Origin: Metabacillus lacus
Lineage (GTDB): Bacteria > Bacillota > Bacilli > Bacillales > Bacillaceae
NCBI RefSeq assembly: GCF_009674805.1
Contig: NZ_WKKI01000001.1
Span: 124,001-188,000, forward strand
Reading direction: 5' to 3'
Length of the DNA: 64,000 bases
Positions 20,262 through 30,548 of the stretch are shown here, piece by piece (position 1 is the first letter of the stretch; each line of letters opens with the position of its first letter). Under the pieces are notes generated by a model, which saw nothing but the letters and a program-made list of their open reading frames with translations, was not told the DNA's origin and did not search any database. The position numbers and the translations under genes are program-made.

Positions 20262-21719
20262 CTATTCGAAACCTTTAAATTTGTTTTTAACTTTTTCTTT
20301 ATACATTTTTGTCAAAGCTGTTATGCCAAGGATACCGCTGACCACAATTCCTGAAATGGCTACAATCAAGGCGATGTATTCAAATATAGAGTAGGTTAGC
20401 ACATTTCTCCAGTTAATGTTTCCGCTCCATTCCTCAATCACCAGATTCATTCCATATATGCCAGATATAACTGTATATATCGTTAGGATAAACAGTAGAT
20501 TATTGTTCTTCTGATCTCCTAAATTCCTCTGATTCTGATATAGTGACTGCAAAGTTTTTTTTACTTCTTCATAGATAGGTTGAATATTGAAAGTGTGTGC
20601 AAGCATTCTTGCAATTTCATGTCCCTCTGTTTTGCTGCTGATTTCGTAAAAGAAATATTTAGCAGAGAAGTTGGTAATTGAGGAGATTAACGGCTCAATA
20701 TCTGTCCTCTTTTTTTCAATATACAGCTTGGAATATTCAAAAGATAACTTGAGTAAGACAACTTTATAAAAGAGATGAAGTATCAGCTTATAATAATGCT
20801 GCCCGTACATCTCAGAAACCAGCAGACTGCTCCGCTCTGCATCTTGACTTAGACAAGTAAAGGTATGATCACTAATTATATAATGAGTATAAGGTGCCCA
20901 TCTTTCGTAAAGATGTTTTTCTACATACTTTTTTATGTAGTGTGGATTGTTAGCGGCAATTAACAGCCTTCCTTCTTTATCAAACCCGTTAATTTGGCCA
21001 ATTCTGAACAGATGGGAATTTTCTACAATTGTATCCTTAGGTACTTTTATATAATTGATCGTATACATGCGTTCGTCAATAAAATAAGGCAGGCTTCCAA
21101 AGTAAGGTGAACTGTGCCTGTCCTTCAGCATGTAAGGAACAATGAAAGGGCAAAGCTCCCCGAAAATAAAGTCCTGGAGTGTCTCAAACGTTTTGCCGCA
21201 GTATTGAAGTTCTATTCCTTTCTCTTCGGCTACCTTTGGCTCCAGTACCCGGAAATGGTCTAAAAAGTCCAGTGCGTGTATCAGCTTGTGATCCTGAACC
21301 TTCATAGACGTTTTTAATGTAATAAAGCCTACCTCAAAAGGGCACAACAGCAGATCGATAGAGTCGAGCGTGAGTTCGTAGATCAGATTTCTGTTCTTAT
21401 TGGTCATGAGGGTAACAGGCTCTTTGAATTCTTTGGAATATCTGTTAATGCTGTTTAGCTGATATAATTTCGGAAAAAGTATTCTTTCAATATGAGGGAG
21501 GAAATATTGTTCTATATGTGTATGGGAGACTCTGATATCATCAGGATAGAATTTGTCTTCATGTTCTTCTTTACTCAGTTTAAAAAACTCAAAACCATTC
21601 TGCTGCAGGCTTTCAGCTGCCTTTTCGTGTTTATTCAACTGAAGCGAGAAAGGAAAGACAAACTGGCTGTGTACTTCAGTAATCTGCAGATCATTAGATA
21701 TCTGATGAGATAGGTTCAT
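20262..21719 (-). CDS. Divergent CorA-superfamily membrane protein
   Basis: A 485-residue protein with a long soluble N-terminal part and two membrane helices near the C-terminus (about 407-425 and 442-470). Helix 1 ends in ISGIYGMN, and the YGMN tetrapeptide is the signature that defines CorA/Mrs2/ZntB-type divalent cation channels; the long helix before it (about 370-403) fits the CorA stalk. The remainder is not recognisable to me, and the loop after GMN lacks the usual MPE acidic motif. A metal transport role is therefore inference. GAGAGGAC precedes the ATG. It is a single-gene unit between glnA and lexA. Confidence 0.6.
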   Translation of the reverse strand: MNLSHQISNDLQITEVHSQFVFPFSLQLNKHEKAAESLQQNGFEFFKLSKEEHEDKFYPDDIRVSHTHIEQYFLPHIERILFPKLYQLNSINRYSKEFKEPVTLMTNKNRNLIYELTLDSIDLLLCPFEVGFITLKTSMKVQDHKLIHALDFLDHFRVLEPKVAEEKGIELQYCGKTFETLQDFIFGELCPFIVPYMLKDRHSSPYFGSLPYFIDERMYTINYIKVPKDTIVENSHLFRIGQINGFDKEGRLLIAANNPHYIKKYVEKHLYERWAPYTHYIISDHTFTCLSQDAERSSLLVSEMYGQHYYKLILHLFYKVVLLKLSFEYSKLYIEKKRTDIEPLISSITNFSAKYFFYEISSKTEGHEIARMLAHTFNIQPIYEEVKKTLQSLYQNQRNLGDQKNNNLLFILTIYTVISGIYGMNLVIEEWSGNINWRNVLTYSIFEYIALIVAISGIVVSGILGITALTKMYKEKVKNKFKGFE

Positions 21720-21785
21720 AGACTAAGTCCTCTCAGTTTTTGAGACTACAATACCCATTTTTTAGAAGTGTATAACCAAAATAAA

Positions 21786-21810
21786 AAAGAGCTGACACAA
21801 TCAGCTCTTT
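21786..21810 (-). terminator. Intrinsic terminator of lexA
   Basis: On the minus strand AAAGAGCTGA and TCAGCTCTTT form a perfect 10-bp stem followed by six T residues; the stem overlaps the lexA stop codon. Confidence 0.8.
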
Positions 21811-22432
21811 AGTGAATAGCTCTGTATACACCGATCACCTTGCCAAGGATACTGACATTCCGCAGGATAATAGGTTCCATTGTAGAGTTTTCAGGCTGCA
21901 GCCTGATAAAATCTTTTTCCTTGAAAAATCTTTTAACAGTTGCTTCATCGTCTTCCGTCATGGCCACAATGATGTCTCCATTATTTGCAGTCTGCTGCTG
22001 TTTAACAATAACAAGGTCTCCGTTAAGAATTCCCGCCTCTATCATACTGTCTCCCATAATCTCAAGCATGAAAATATTTTCCTCAGAAGCTCCATAGCGG
22101 TCCGGAAGGGGAAAATATTCCTCAATGTTTTCAACGGCTGTAATCGGAACCCCGGCAGTTACCTTACCTATTAGGGGAATGTTAATCACATTGCTTTTTG
22201 GAATAGAAGAGCCAGACTCTTGTTCAAGAATTTCAATTGCTCTTGGTTTTGTTGGATCTCTTCGAATAAGGCCTTTGCTCTCCAGGCGGGCGAGATGACC
22301 ATGCACAGTTGAACTTGAAGCTAGTCCGACTGCTTCCCCAATTTCACGAACAGATGGGGGATAGCCTTTGCCTTTTACTTCTTCTTTAATAAAATTCAGG
22401 ATATCCTGCTGTCTTTTAGAAAGTTTTATCAT
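21809..22432 (-). CDS. lexA: SOS repressor LexA
   Basis: Represses DNA-damage genes and self-cleaves when RecA is activated. The 207-residue protein has the winged HTH at 1-65 ([20 protein letters not shown]) and the S24 peptidase domain: the Ala-Gly cleavage site in VTAGVP, catalytic Ser in GDSMIEAGI and catalytic Lys in ATVKRFF. Start is the ATG at 22432, because the in-frame GTG at 22441 lies in the ribosome site GAGGTG. It is divergent from its target yneA, as in B. subtilis. Confidence 0.96.
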   Translation of the reverse strand: MIKLSKRQQDILNFIKEEVKGKGYPPSVREIGEAVGLASSSTVHGHLARLESKGLIRRDPTKPRAIEILEQESGSSIPKSNVINIPLIGKVTAGVPITAVENIEEYFPLPDRYGASEENIFMLEIMGDSMIEAGILNGDLVIVKQQQTANNGDIIVAMTEDDEATVKRFFKEKDFIRLQPENSTMEPIILRNVSILGKVIGVYRAIH

Positions 22433-22464
22433 GCTCTGCACCTCGAAACAAGTAATTTAAGAGT

Positions 22465-22572
22465 ATTATAGCATGATTTTCCTGCAGATACAAACATAAG
22501 TTCGAAAAAACAAGTTGACAGAAAACATTTGTTCGCCCTATAATCAGATTATTAAATGCGAACAAATATTCT
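22465..22572. promoter_or_regulatory. lexA/yneA divergent promoters with three LexA-like boxes
   Basis: lexA promoter (minus strand): TTGTAT (22488-22493), 17 bases, TATAAT (22465-22470). yneA promoter (plus): TTGACA (22515-22520), 18 bases, TATAAT (22539-22544). Compared with CGAAC-N4-GTTCG the boxes are CAAAC-ATAA-GTTCG (22491-22504, one mismatch), AAAAC-ATTT-GTTCG (22522-22535, two mismatches) and CGAAC-AAAT-ATTCT (22559-22572, two mismatches). They cover the lexA -35, the yneA spacer and the yneA start region. Confidence 0.8.
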
Positions 22573-22586
22573 GTGGGGTGTAAACA

Positions 22587-23560
<974 letters not shown>

Positions 23561-23630
23561 GTGTATTGTTTGCGTTTCACTTTAATTTTTAGTACCATAG
23601 CTTCAAACACTGAGAAGGGGCCGGGCATAT

Positions 23631-23861
23631 ATGCTTCCTAAAGAAAAAATCAACAGAATAAACATCTTGAGTAAAAAGGCCAGATCTGAAGGGCTTTCGG
23701 CAAGGGAAAAAGCCGAGCAGCAGCAGCTTAGGCAGGAGTATTTAAAAGCTTTCAGGGGTTCTATGAAAAACACTCTCCGTGGAGTCACTGTCGTTGATCC
23801 AGAAGGAAATGATGTTACTCCTCAAAAATTAAAAGATGATAAAAAGAATAATCTTCATTAA
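23631..23861 (+). CDS. ynzC: YnzC (DUF896) small protein
   Basis: A 76-residue DUF896 protein beginning MLPKEKINRINILSKKA, which folds as a two-helix hairpin (helices about 3-18 and 24-45) with a disordered C-terminal tail. In B. subtilis it is the third gene of the LexA-controlled yneA-yneB-ynzC operon; its role is not settled. AAGGGG lies 12 bases ahead of the ATG. A terminator follows. Confidence 0.9.
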   Translation: MLPKEKINRINILSKKARSEGLSAREKAEQQQLRQEYLKAFRGSMKNTLRGVTVVDPEGNDVTPQKLKDDKKNNLH

Positions 23862-23863
23862 TT

Positions 23864-23895
23864 AAGATACTTTCTGCCTGAGAGTATCTTTTTTT
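23864..23895 (+). terminator. Intrinsic terminator after yneAB-ynzC
   Basis: AAGATACT and AGTATCTT form an 8-bp stem, followed by five further T residues. Confidence 0.75.
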
Positions 23896-24052
23896 CACTT
23901 GAGTGCAGTTGATGCATAAAAAGGTGTGCTTCTGTATGATCATGCATATCACTTCTCTGGATTCTAGCAGCTTTTATGGATTATTGCCATTAGTATGGGG
24001 ATAGTAAAAGAGGCAGAAAGAAGAAAATTAAGGCGATCTAAAGCCAAAATGG

Positions 24053-24081
24053 TTGTACTTATCTCAATGGAAAGATATTAT
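24053..24081 (+). promoter_or_regulatory. Probable sigma-A promoter of tkt
   Basis: TTGTAC (24053-24058) and TATTAT (24076-24081) are separated by 17 bases, placing the start of transcription about 30 bases before the tkt start codon. Confidence 0.55.
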
Positions 24082-24119
24082 AAGGAAGTAATAATATATG
24101 AGAAAGGTGGTATATTTAT

Positions 24120-26123
24120 ATGTCACATACAATTGAAGATTTATCCATTGCTACCATAAGAACATTATCTATTGATGCTATTGAAAAAGCTAATTCCGGC
24201 CATCCTGGGATGCCGATGGGATCTGCTCCTATGGCTTATAAGCTTTGGACAAAGTTTATGAATCATAATCCATCCAATCCTAACTGGTTCAATAGAGACA
24301 GATTTGTATTATCTGCAGGTCATGGATCTATGCTTTTGTATAGTTTGCTTCATCTTTCCGGCTACGATCTTTCAATGGAGGATCTTAAATCATTCAGACA
24401 GTGGGGAAGCAAAACACCTGGTCACCCTGAATATGGACATACAGCAGGAGTAGATGCTACTACAGGTCCGCTTGGTCAGGGAGTTGCTATGGCTGTTGGT
24501 ATGGCAATGGCTGAGCGTCATCTTGCAGATACATATAATAAAGAAAATTTTAATGTTGTTGACCATTTTACTTATGCAATCTGCGGTGACGGTGACTTAA
24601 TGGAAGGTATTTCATCAGAAGCAGCTTCTCTTGCTGGGCATTTGCAGCTTGGCCGTTTAGTTGTCCTGTATGATTCTAATGATATTTCACTTGACGGTGA
24701 GCTTCATCAGTCCTTTTCTGAGAATGTTGAGGACCGTTTCACAGCTATGAACTGGCAGGTCATCCGTGTAGAGGACGGAAACAACCTTGAAGAAATTGCC
24801 GCTGCTCTTGAAGCTGCAAAACAGGATGAAAGACCAACTTTAATAGAAGTGAAAACAACAATCGGCTTTGGATCACCGAATCTCGCAGGTAAGTCTGATG
24901 TTCACGGAGCTCCGCTTGGAATCGATGAGATTAAGCTGACAAAGGAAGCTTACAAGTGGACTTTTGATAAAGACTTTCATGTACCTGATGAAGTGTACAG
25001 CCATTTTCAAGAAACAATTAAAGAAGCAGGAGAGAAGAAGGAACAAGAATGGAATTCTCTCTTTGCAGAATATGAAAAAGAATATCCAGATCTTGCTAAG
25101 CAGCTTACATTGGCTATAGATGGAGAACTTCCTGCTGATTGGGATGCTGAGATTCCTGTATATGAAGAAGGCAAGAGCCTTGCTACACGTGCTTCTTCAG
25201 GAGAAGTCTTAAATGCAATCGCAAACAAAGTTCCTTATTTCTTTGGTGGATCTGCTGATCTTGCAGGCTCTAACAAAACAACGATTAAAGGATCTGGAGA
25301 CTTCACCAGAAATGATTACAGCCAGCGCAATATCTGGTTTGGTGTCCGCGAATTTGCAATGGGGGCAGCATTAAACGGTATGGCTCTTCATGGCGGATTG
25401 AAAGTATTTGCAGGTACATTCTTTGTTTTCTCTGATTACTTGCGTCCTGCTATCCGTCTTGCGGCACTTATGAATCTGCCGGTCACCTATGTATTTACTC
25501 ATGACAGCATTGCAGTAGGTGAAGACGGACCGACTCACGAGCCGGTTGAGCAGCTTCCATCCCTTCGTTCTATGCCGAATTTGTCTGTTATCAGACCTGC
25601 TGACGGGAACGAAACTGCTGAAGCCTGGAGACTAGCGGTTACTTCACGATCCAACCCGACTGCTCTTGTGCTTACAAGACAAAATCTTAAAACAATTAAT
25701 AACTCTCCTGAGACTGTTCGTGAAGGAGTGGAAAAAGGAGCTTATATTGTTTCAGCAGCTGGAAAAGAAACTGCTGATGCATTGCTGCTTGCAACTGGTT
25801 CTGAAGTTGGACTGGCTATTGAAGCACAGGCTCAGCTGGCTGCAGAAGACATCCATGTTGCGGTTGTAAGTATGCCGGCATGGGATCGTTTTGAAAAGCA
25901 GTCTCAAGAATACAAAGATAGTGTTCTTCCTAAATCAGTTAAAAAACGCTTAGGCATTGAAATGGCTTCCCCGCTTGGCTGGGAGCGTTATACAGGTGAT
26001 GAAGGAGAGGTTCTTGGCATTAGAACTTTCGGAGCGTCTGCACCTGGGGAAAAAATTATGAAAGAGTACGGCTTCACAGCTGACAATGTTGCAGCTAAAG
26101 TAAAAGCTATGCTTTCTAAATAA
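24120..26123 (+). CDS. tkt: Transketolase
   Basis: Thiamine-diphosphate enzyme of the non-oxidative pentose phosphate pathway; moves two-carbon units between sugar phosphates. All 667 residues are present. The TPP-binding motif GDGDLMEG with downstream Asn lies near 155-187, the substrate loop [20 protein letters not shown] near 100, and the second-domain signature [19 protein letters not shown] near 462. The ATG follows AGAAAGGTGG. Monocistronic, with its own promoter and terminator. Confidence 0.97.
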   Translation: MSHTIEDLSIATIRTLSIDAIEKANSGHPGMPMGSAPMAYKLWTKFMNHNPSNPNWFNRDRFVLSAGHGSMLLYSLLHLSGYDLSMEDLKSFRQWGSKTPGHPEYGHTAGVDATTGPLGQGVAMAVGMAMAERHLADTYNKENFNVVDHFTYAICGDGDLMEGISSEAASLAGHLQLGRLVVLYDSNDISLDGELHQSFSENVEDRFTAMNWQVIRVEDGNNLEEIAAALEAAKQDERPTLIEVKTTIGFGSPNLAGKSDVHGAPLGIDEIKLTKEAYKWTFDKDFHVPDEVYSHFQETIKEAGEKKEQEWNSLFAEYEKEYPDLAKQLTLAIDGELPADWDAEIPVYEEGKSLATRASSGEVLNAIANKVPYFFGGSADLAGSNKTTIKGSGDFTRNDYSQRNIWFGVREFAMGAALNGMALHGGLKVFAGTFFVFSDYLRPAIRLAALMNLPVTYVFTHDSIAVGEDGPTHEPVEQLPSLRSMPNLSVIRPADGNETAEAWRLAVTSRSNPTALVLTRQNLKTINNSPETVREGVEKGAYIVSAAGKETADALLLATGSEVGLAIEAQAQLAAEDIHVAVVSMPAWDRFEKQSQEYKDSVLPKSVKKRLGIEMASPLGWERYTGDEGEVLGIRTFGASAPGEKIMKEYGFTADNVAAKVKAMLSK

Positions 26124-26132
26124 GATGTTTTC

Positions 26133-26163
26133 GAGAGAACCGGGCAGGTTCTCTCTTTTTTTT
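26133..26163 (+). terminator. Intrinsic terminator after tkt
   Basis: Perfect 9-bp stem GAGAGAACC/GGTTCTCTC with a five-base loop and a run of eight T residues. Confidence 0.85.
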
Positions 26164-26183
26164 GCAAAAAATTATTATGGAAT

Positions 26184-26249
26184 TTCGACAAAATTAGTGT
26201 TTCATTTTTCCGCCTTCAGACAATTCTTTTTCTGCCAATTCGATATAAT
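26184..26249 (+). promoter_or_regulatory. sirA promoter region with an exact 0A box
   Basis: TTCGACAAA at 26184-26192 is the exact reverse complement of the Spo0A site TTTGTCGAA. A -10 hexamer TATAAT is at 26244-26249 with no good -35, as expected for an activator-dependent promoter. The box centre lies about 68 bases before the inferred transcription start. Confidence 0.6.
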
Positions 26250-26281
26250 AATGAAAAATATGACCTTCTGGAGGCAAACTC

Positions 26282-26731
26282 ATGAATAGAACGTATTATA
26301 TATATTTAATAGAAGAGGAATTTGCAACACACTATTATGGAAGAGAATCTAAAATGTATCAGCTTTTTAAAGATTATCTTTGGAAAAACAATCTCTTTAA
26401 TTTTTTTCAACTGATAGAGCGGCAGGTGTACTATATTACAAAACCCATTCCTGAAAATCAGCTAAAACAATTGCTGACTATGCAATTGTCCTTTCGAAAG
26501 GAATACAGCTGTGTAAACAACGTTCATAAACTTGTACTCCCCGGCAATCGGGGCAGTTCTACACTCATACTAAAAGACAGACATATAGAGTTGTCCACAA
26601 ATGGCAGCTATGAAGCTGAAACCATCTTTTTTGAGCTGCTTAGAAAATTTGATTCTTGTTTTCTGGCAATGGATTTTCAAAATAACCGCTATGGATGGCT
26701 GAAGCCTTTAAAGGAAAGAAATTTTGTCTGA
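26282..26731 (+). CDS. sirA: Sporulation inhibitor of replication SirA
   Basis: Spo0A-induced protein that binds domain I of DnaA and blocks new replication initiation as cells enter sporulation. The 149-residue sequence starts MNRTYYIYLIEEEFA and keeps the conserved YYGRESKMYQLF segment near 18-29. It lies between tkt and yneF, the position of yneE/sirA in B. subtilis. GGAGG precedes the ATG, and an exact 0A box is upstream. Confidence 0.88.
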   Translation: MNRTYYIYLIEEEFATHYYGRESKMYQLFKDYLWKNNLFNFFQLIERQVYYITKPIPENQLKQLLTMQLSFRKEYSCVNNVHKLVLPGNRGSSTLILKDRHIELSTNGSYEAETIFFELLRKFDSCFLAMDFQNNRYGWLKPLKERNFV

Positions 26732-26816
26732 AATATAGGAAAATACAAAGCAAATGTTGTATAATATCCTTTGGTTTAGTACACTGTAGTATAGACAACC
26801 CGAAGGAGGAAGTAAC

Positions 26817-27035
26817 ATGGATACATGGATTGTTATTCTAGTTGGCATTCTGGCTTTACTCGCTGGTGTGGCGCTAGGATTTTTCATAGCTCGCAAATAT
26901 ATGATGAGTTACCTAAAGAAAAATCCGCCAATTAACGAACAAATGTTAAAAATGATGATGATGCAAATGGGCATGAAACCGTCACAAAAGAAAATCAACC
27001 AAATGATGAGTGCAATGAACAAACAAGTTAAGTAA
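26817..27035 (+). CDS. yneF: YneF (UPF0154) small membrane protein
   Basis: A 72-residue protein with one N-terminal membrane helix (about 5-25) followed by a basic, methionine-rich cytoplasmic tail containing [20 protein letters not shown], diagnostic for UPF0154. Function is unknown. GAAGGAGG gives a strong start. Two hairpins lie downstream. Confidence 0.92.
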   Translation: MDTWIVILVGILALLAGVALGFFIARKYMMSYLKKNPPINEQMLKMMMMQMGMKPSQKKINQMMSAMNKQVK

Positions 27036-27045
27036 GCTTCATCCA

Positions 27046-27226
27046 AAAGCCCTTGCAAGAGGGTTTTATCCTATGGATCTTGATTGTTTCTTAAAAGGGT
27101 ATATAACTGGTATTGAGGTTACTTCCCATCACTTATCACTTACTTGTGCTGGATTGCTTAACCTTTTTACAATGTGCTTAAAAACCACTTTTACTGCAGC
27201 AAGATTAGCAGGAAGGTGGTTTTTTC
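27046..27226 (+). terminator. Two hairpins downstream of yneF
   Basis: The first hairpin (27046-27071) is a short CCCT/AGGG stem flanked by A and T runs. The second (27181-27226) pairs AAAACCACTT with AAGGTGGTTTT across about 20 bases and is followed by T residues. Together they should end yneF transcription. Confidence 0.55.
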
Positions 27227-27343
27227 ATTAAATAATTTTTTTCAAAACGATACATTATCTCACATAGAATATCTTTTTTATTTTTGTGATTATATTCAAA
27301 TGACAGTTCGCAAGCAATGAGAGAAGATTGAGTTGAAAATAAA

Positions 27344-27372
27344 GAAGAGCCTCAGTAAAGGGCTCTTTTAAC
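27344..27372 (-). terminator. Intrinsic terminator of the Spo0E-like gene
   Basis: AAGAGCC and GGGCTCTT pair across an eight-base loop, with an A run on the plus strand giving T residues on the minus strand. Confidence 0.6.
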
Positions 27373-27571
27373 TGGATAGAGATCCAGCAACAGTGAACAA
27401 TTTCGATGTATTAAATGAGGTTTGATATTCATTTATTAAGCAATCAAGCTCTTGGCTGTATTGAATGGTAATGGAAGAGGACAAACCATTTTTTCCAACT
27501 GTTTCAATAAGCTGTGCTCTTTTGCATTCAATTCTTTTTATGAGCTCTTGTTTTGAGTTAGACACGGCCAT
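27368..27571 (-). CDS. ynzD: Spo0E-family aspartyl-phosphate phosphatase
   Basis: Small two-helix phosphatase family that dephosphorylates Spo0A~P and so delays sporulation. The 67-residue protein has helix 1 (KQELIKRIECKRAQLIETV) and helix 2 carrying the SQELDCLI signature near 41-48, with the catalytic aspartate in the SQELD motif. In B. subtilis ynzD occupies this position between yneF and ccdA. Close location to sirA puts two modulators of sporulation entry side by side, probably coincidental. Confidence 0.85.
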   Translation of the reverse strand: MAVSNSKQELIKRIECKRAQLIETVGKNGLSSSITIQYSQELDCLINEYQTSFNTSKLFTVAGSLSS

Positions 27572-27811
27572 TTGTCCTTTCCTGTTAAGATAGTGAAAAG
27601 ATGTACCTAAATACTATCATGATTTTGAAAAAAAATCCATTTGATGACAAATTAATTTACTATTTTTGTATAATCATTATAAATGTTTTTTCTAAATAGA
27701 GCATACAATTAGTCATATTGTTAGAGAAAAGACATATTTTAGACACAATATTTATAATAGCTTTGATAAACTATAATAGAATTGGATTTTGGATTTTTAG
27801 GAGGAAGACCC

Positions 27812-28519
27812 ATGGCAGATTTGAATATCTTCTTGGCATTTGGTGCGGGGTTTTTATCATTTATTTCACCTTGCTGCCTGCCGCTTTACCCTGCCTTTTT
27901 ATCCTATATAACAGGGGTTTCGGTAAGTGAAATAAAAAATGAAAATGCAATGTTGAAAAAGAGAAGCCTTCTTCATACTGCATTCTTTCTAGCAGGATTT
28001 TCGATCATCTTCATAGCAATGGGCTTTGGAGCTTCTTTTATCGGGCAGTTTTTTATTCAATATCAGGATTTGATTCGGCAGCTCGGAGCTATATTCATTA
28101 TCTTTTTTGGTTTCATGGTACTTGGCGTATTCCAGCCCTCCTTCTTCATGAAAGAAAGAAGAATTGATATTAAAAGCCGGCCATCAGGCATTGCAGGATC
28201 TGTACTCATTGGAATGGCTTTCGCAGCAGGATGGACCCCTTGTACAGGGCCAATTCTCGCCGCAGTCATTAGCATGGCCGCTGTTAATCCTGGTTCAGGT
28301 ATGCTGTATATGGTAGCATATTCTCTTGGCTTTTCTATTCCATTTTTTATCCTTTCCTTCTTTCTTGGAAGTCTTCAATGGATTAAAAGAAACAGTGCTT
28401 TTATAATGAAAGCAGGCGGTACCCTGATGATCTTTATGGGTATTGTATTGTTTTTTGACTGGATGACAAAATTCATTATCATCTTTTCCGATCTTTTCGG
28501 CGGATTTACAGGATTTTAG
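27812..28519 (+). CDS. ccdA: Cytochrome c biogenesis protein CcdA
   Basis: Membrane thiol-disulphide carrier of the DsbD-beta family that passes reductant from cytoplasmic thioredoxin to extracytoplasmic acceptors for cytochrome c maturation and spore cortex synthesis. The 235-residue protein has six membrane helices and the redox cysteine motifs SPCCLPLYP near 18 and WTPCTGP near 141. The ATG at 27812 follows AGGAGG; a TTG-started longer frame from 27782 would place the ribosome site inside the gene. It leads the ccdA-yneI-yneJ cluster. Confidence 0.94.
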   Translation: MADLNIFLAFGAGFLSFISPCCLPLYPAFLSYITGVSVSEIKNENAMLKKRSLLHTAFFLAGFSIIFIAMGFGASFIGQFFIQYQDLIRQLGAIFIIFFGFMVLGVFQPSFFMKERRIDIKSRPSGIAGSVLIGMAFAAGWTPCTGPILAAVISMAAVNPGSGMLYMVAYSLGFSIPFFILSFFLGSLQWIKRNSAFIMKAGGTLMIFMGIVLFFDWMTKFIIIFSDLFGGFTGF

Positions 28520-28632
28520 TTCTAAAAGCACATTTGATTTGAATATTTGAGTCAAAAGGACTATTCTTTGTTGGGATATTTGGTATAATAAAATTAATAA
28601 TTTGGTCTGAGTGATTCGGGGGAGGAATTCTC

Positions 28633-28998
28633 ATGGCAAGAATTTTAATTGTAGACGATGCTAAATTTATGAGAATGACGTTAACTAATATACTAACCGC
28701 TGCTGGATACGAGGTAGTAGGAGAAGCTGAAAATGGTAATGAGGCTGTCCACCTGTTCAATACGTTACTGCCTGACCTTGTTACTATGGATATCACCATG
28801 CCTGAAAAGAACGGCTTAGAAGCATTGCGGGAAATTAAAAAAGTGCATTCTACTGCTAAAATCATTATGTGCTCAGCGCTCGGACAGCAGAAAGTTGTTG
28901 TTGAAGCTATAGAAGCAGGAGCCAAAGATTTTATCATGAAGCCTTTTGAAGAGGACAGAGTAATAGAAGCAGTTCAAAGAGTGTTGAGCTATTCGTAA
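28633..28998 (+). CDS. yneI: CheY-like single-domain response regulator YneI (CcdB)
   Basis: A 121-residue receiver domain without an output domain. Acidic pocket Asp8-Asp9, phosphoacceptor Asp53 (VTMDITMPEKNG), Ser81 and Lys103 (KPFEEDRV) are all present, so it should be phosphorylatable. It resembles CheY strongly. In B. subtilis the gene lies between ccdA and yneJ and is not needed for cytochrome c formation; its partner kinase is unknown. GGGGGAGG precedes the ATG. Confidence 0.92.
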   Translation: MARILIVDDAKFMRMTLTNILTAAGYEVVGEAENGNEAVHLFNTLLPDLVTMDITMPEKNGLEALREIKKVHSTAKIIMCSALGQQKVVVEAIEAGAKDFIMKPFEEDRVIEAVQRVLSYS

Positions 28999-29091
28999 AG
29001 ACCATTTGGAAAAATTTTTTAAATGGTTTTTTGTATGCTGTAATTAGTATATAATATAGAGAGATCCTAAAAGCAAGAGGGTGAAGATAAA

Positions 29092-29574
29092 ATGATGGTC
29101 ATTGCCACTTCTTTCATGGCGGTACTCATGGGGTCTTTAGCTTTGTTTGTAAGAATGAAGGCTTCGAGGAAGCCTGCAACTGCAAAAAAGATCATATTGC
29201 CGCCTATCTTTATGAGTACAGGAGCGTTGATGTTTTTTCATCCAATGTTTCGTGTTACGCCTTTAGAATTTTTGGAAGCCATTACAGTCGGCATGATATT
29301 CTCTATTCTGCTTATTAAAACTTCCAAATTTGAAATCAAAGGTGAAGAGATTTATCTCAAAAGGTCAAAGGCATTTGCATTTATACTTATAGGGCTGCTG
29401 GCAGTCAGAGTTATTGGAAAGTTTTATCTTAGTGAATCCATAGATGTTGGAGTACTGAGCGGGATGTTTTGGATACTGGCCTTTGGCATGATTGTTCCGT
29501 GGAGAATTGCCATGTACCTATCCTTTCGAAAGCTTCATCACCAGATTAAGCCGCCTCATATTCAGGCAACGTAG
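29092..29574 (+). CDS. yneJ: CcdC-family membrane protein YneJ
   Basis: A 160-residue protein with about five membrane helices (residues 2-20, 33-50, 57-75, 95-112, 122-142) of the CcdC family. B. subtilis YneJ/CcdC sits in the same cluster, and it was studied with cytochrome c biogenesis, though no direct role was shown. Conserved PPIFMSTGALMFFHP lies near 43-57. GAGGGTGA precedes the ATG. Terminator follows. Confidence 0.88.
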   Translation: MMVIATSFMAVLMGSLALFVRMKASRKPATAKKIILPPIFMSTGALMFFHPMFRVTPLEFLEAITVGMIFSILLIKTSKFEIKGEEIYLKRSKAFAFILIGLLAVRVIGKFYLSESIDVGVLSGMFWILAFGMIVPWRIAMYLSFRKLHHQIKPPHIQAT

Positions 29575-29598
29575 TAATGTACTGAGAAGAACTATATA

Positions 29599-29635
29599 AA
29601 AAAAGGTTCAGGATTTAGTCCTGAGCCTTTTTTAT
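29599..29635. terminator. Bidirectional terminator between yneJ and yneK
   Basis: AAAGGTTCAGGA and TCCTGAGCCTTT form a 12-bp stem with one mismatch pair, flanked by A and T runs that serve both convergent genes. Confidence 0.75.
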
Positions 29636-29697
29636 AATTGTAAAGGTTATACTTATCTGCATAACATTTGCTATGAGCCTTAATTAAAAATACCAAT

Positions 29698-30123
29698 CTA
29701 AAAAAGCGCATGATATTGTGAGTAGTCTATATTTTTTTCTTTTAGCCGTTTAATCAGAAATTTGTGATCTCGTTTTGGTGTTGCCATAATATAGCCTCTG
29801 ATAACCAGATCCTGAGTAATATTTTTGGCATTTTCAACATATGCAAGTTCACCTATTTTACCAGCAATCTTAGCTTTTGCTACATCTCTGAAAAGCTCCG
29901 GAACAGGTGATACCAGTTCATTCAGCAGCTGTTTCTCCTCATTATTCCATAAGTGCAGTGTAAGCTGAATATAGTGATCCTGCCAATCCAAATCAGACCT
30001 GCCATCCTCTTTTGGCAGCCTTTTCAAAAATTTGCGGAACATAAAAAAGCCTCCTATTCCCAGCATCGCTGCTAAAAAAACTACCCAGAAAAGGATAAAC
30101 CATAAAAACCATCCTGATAGCAT
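29698..30123 (-). CDS. yneK: YneK (DUF2621) membrane protein
   Basis: A 141-residue protein with one N-terminal membrane helix (about 5-30), a basic stop-transfer FRKFLKRLPKED and a soluble helical domain with DWQDHYIQLTLHLWNNEEKQ near 46-65. B. subtilis yneK lies in the same place. Function unknown. Ribosome site GGGGGGAT on the minus strand. Confidence 0.85.
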   Translation of the reverse strand: MLSGWFLWFILFWVVFLAAMLGIGGFFMFRKFLKRLPKEDGRSDLDWQDHYIQLTLHLWNNEEKQLLNELVSPVPELFRDVAKAKIAGKIGELAYVENAKNITQDLVIRGYIMATPKRDHKFLIKRLKEKNIDYSQYHALF

Positions 30124-30336
30124 GATGATCCCCCCAACTACAATCTACCCATTATTATACAGCAGCGATAAAAAGTTGAAAATAGCTGATTGCAGCTTAG
30201 CACTTCCTAATAATCATATATCGAGTTCAGTCCGACACATTTCGTATATAAATGCTAATTTTGCTCAAAAAAAATAAGTGAGTGACATATTACAGTTTTA
30301 AAAAAGAACAGCTGTTAGAAGCTGTTCTTGAGGCAG

Positions 30337-30489
30337 TTAATCGTTATTTTTCTTTGTGTTTTGATGTAGTAAATTTCGCAGGATATAAGTTTTGTACAGT
30401 TCCAGCTTTCGTCTCTCGACAGGGTGTTTGCTTATGCCCTGCTTCTTCAATTCCTGAATATACCAGCCCTTCGTTCCATAGTACGCCAT
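30337..30489 (-). CDS. DUF2639 (YflJ-like) small protein
   Basis: A 50-residue basic protein, MAYYGTKGWYIQELKKQGIS followed by KHPVERRKLELYKTY, which matches the DUF2639 pattern I know from B. subtilis YflJ. Starting at 30489 is supported by GAGAGGAG seven bases upstream; the longer frame to 30531 has no ribosome site. Function unknown; the family is limited to spore formers as far as I recall. Confidence 0.75.
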   Translation of the reverse strand: MAYYGTKGWYIQELKKQGISKHPVERRKLELYKTYILRNLLHQNTKKNND

Positions 30490-30548
30490 TGTCATTCTCC
30501 TCTCTATTTGTATGAAATCATATGACTTCAAATAAGAGGGTATGACAG

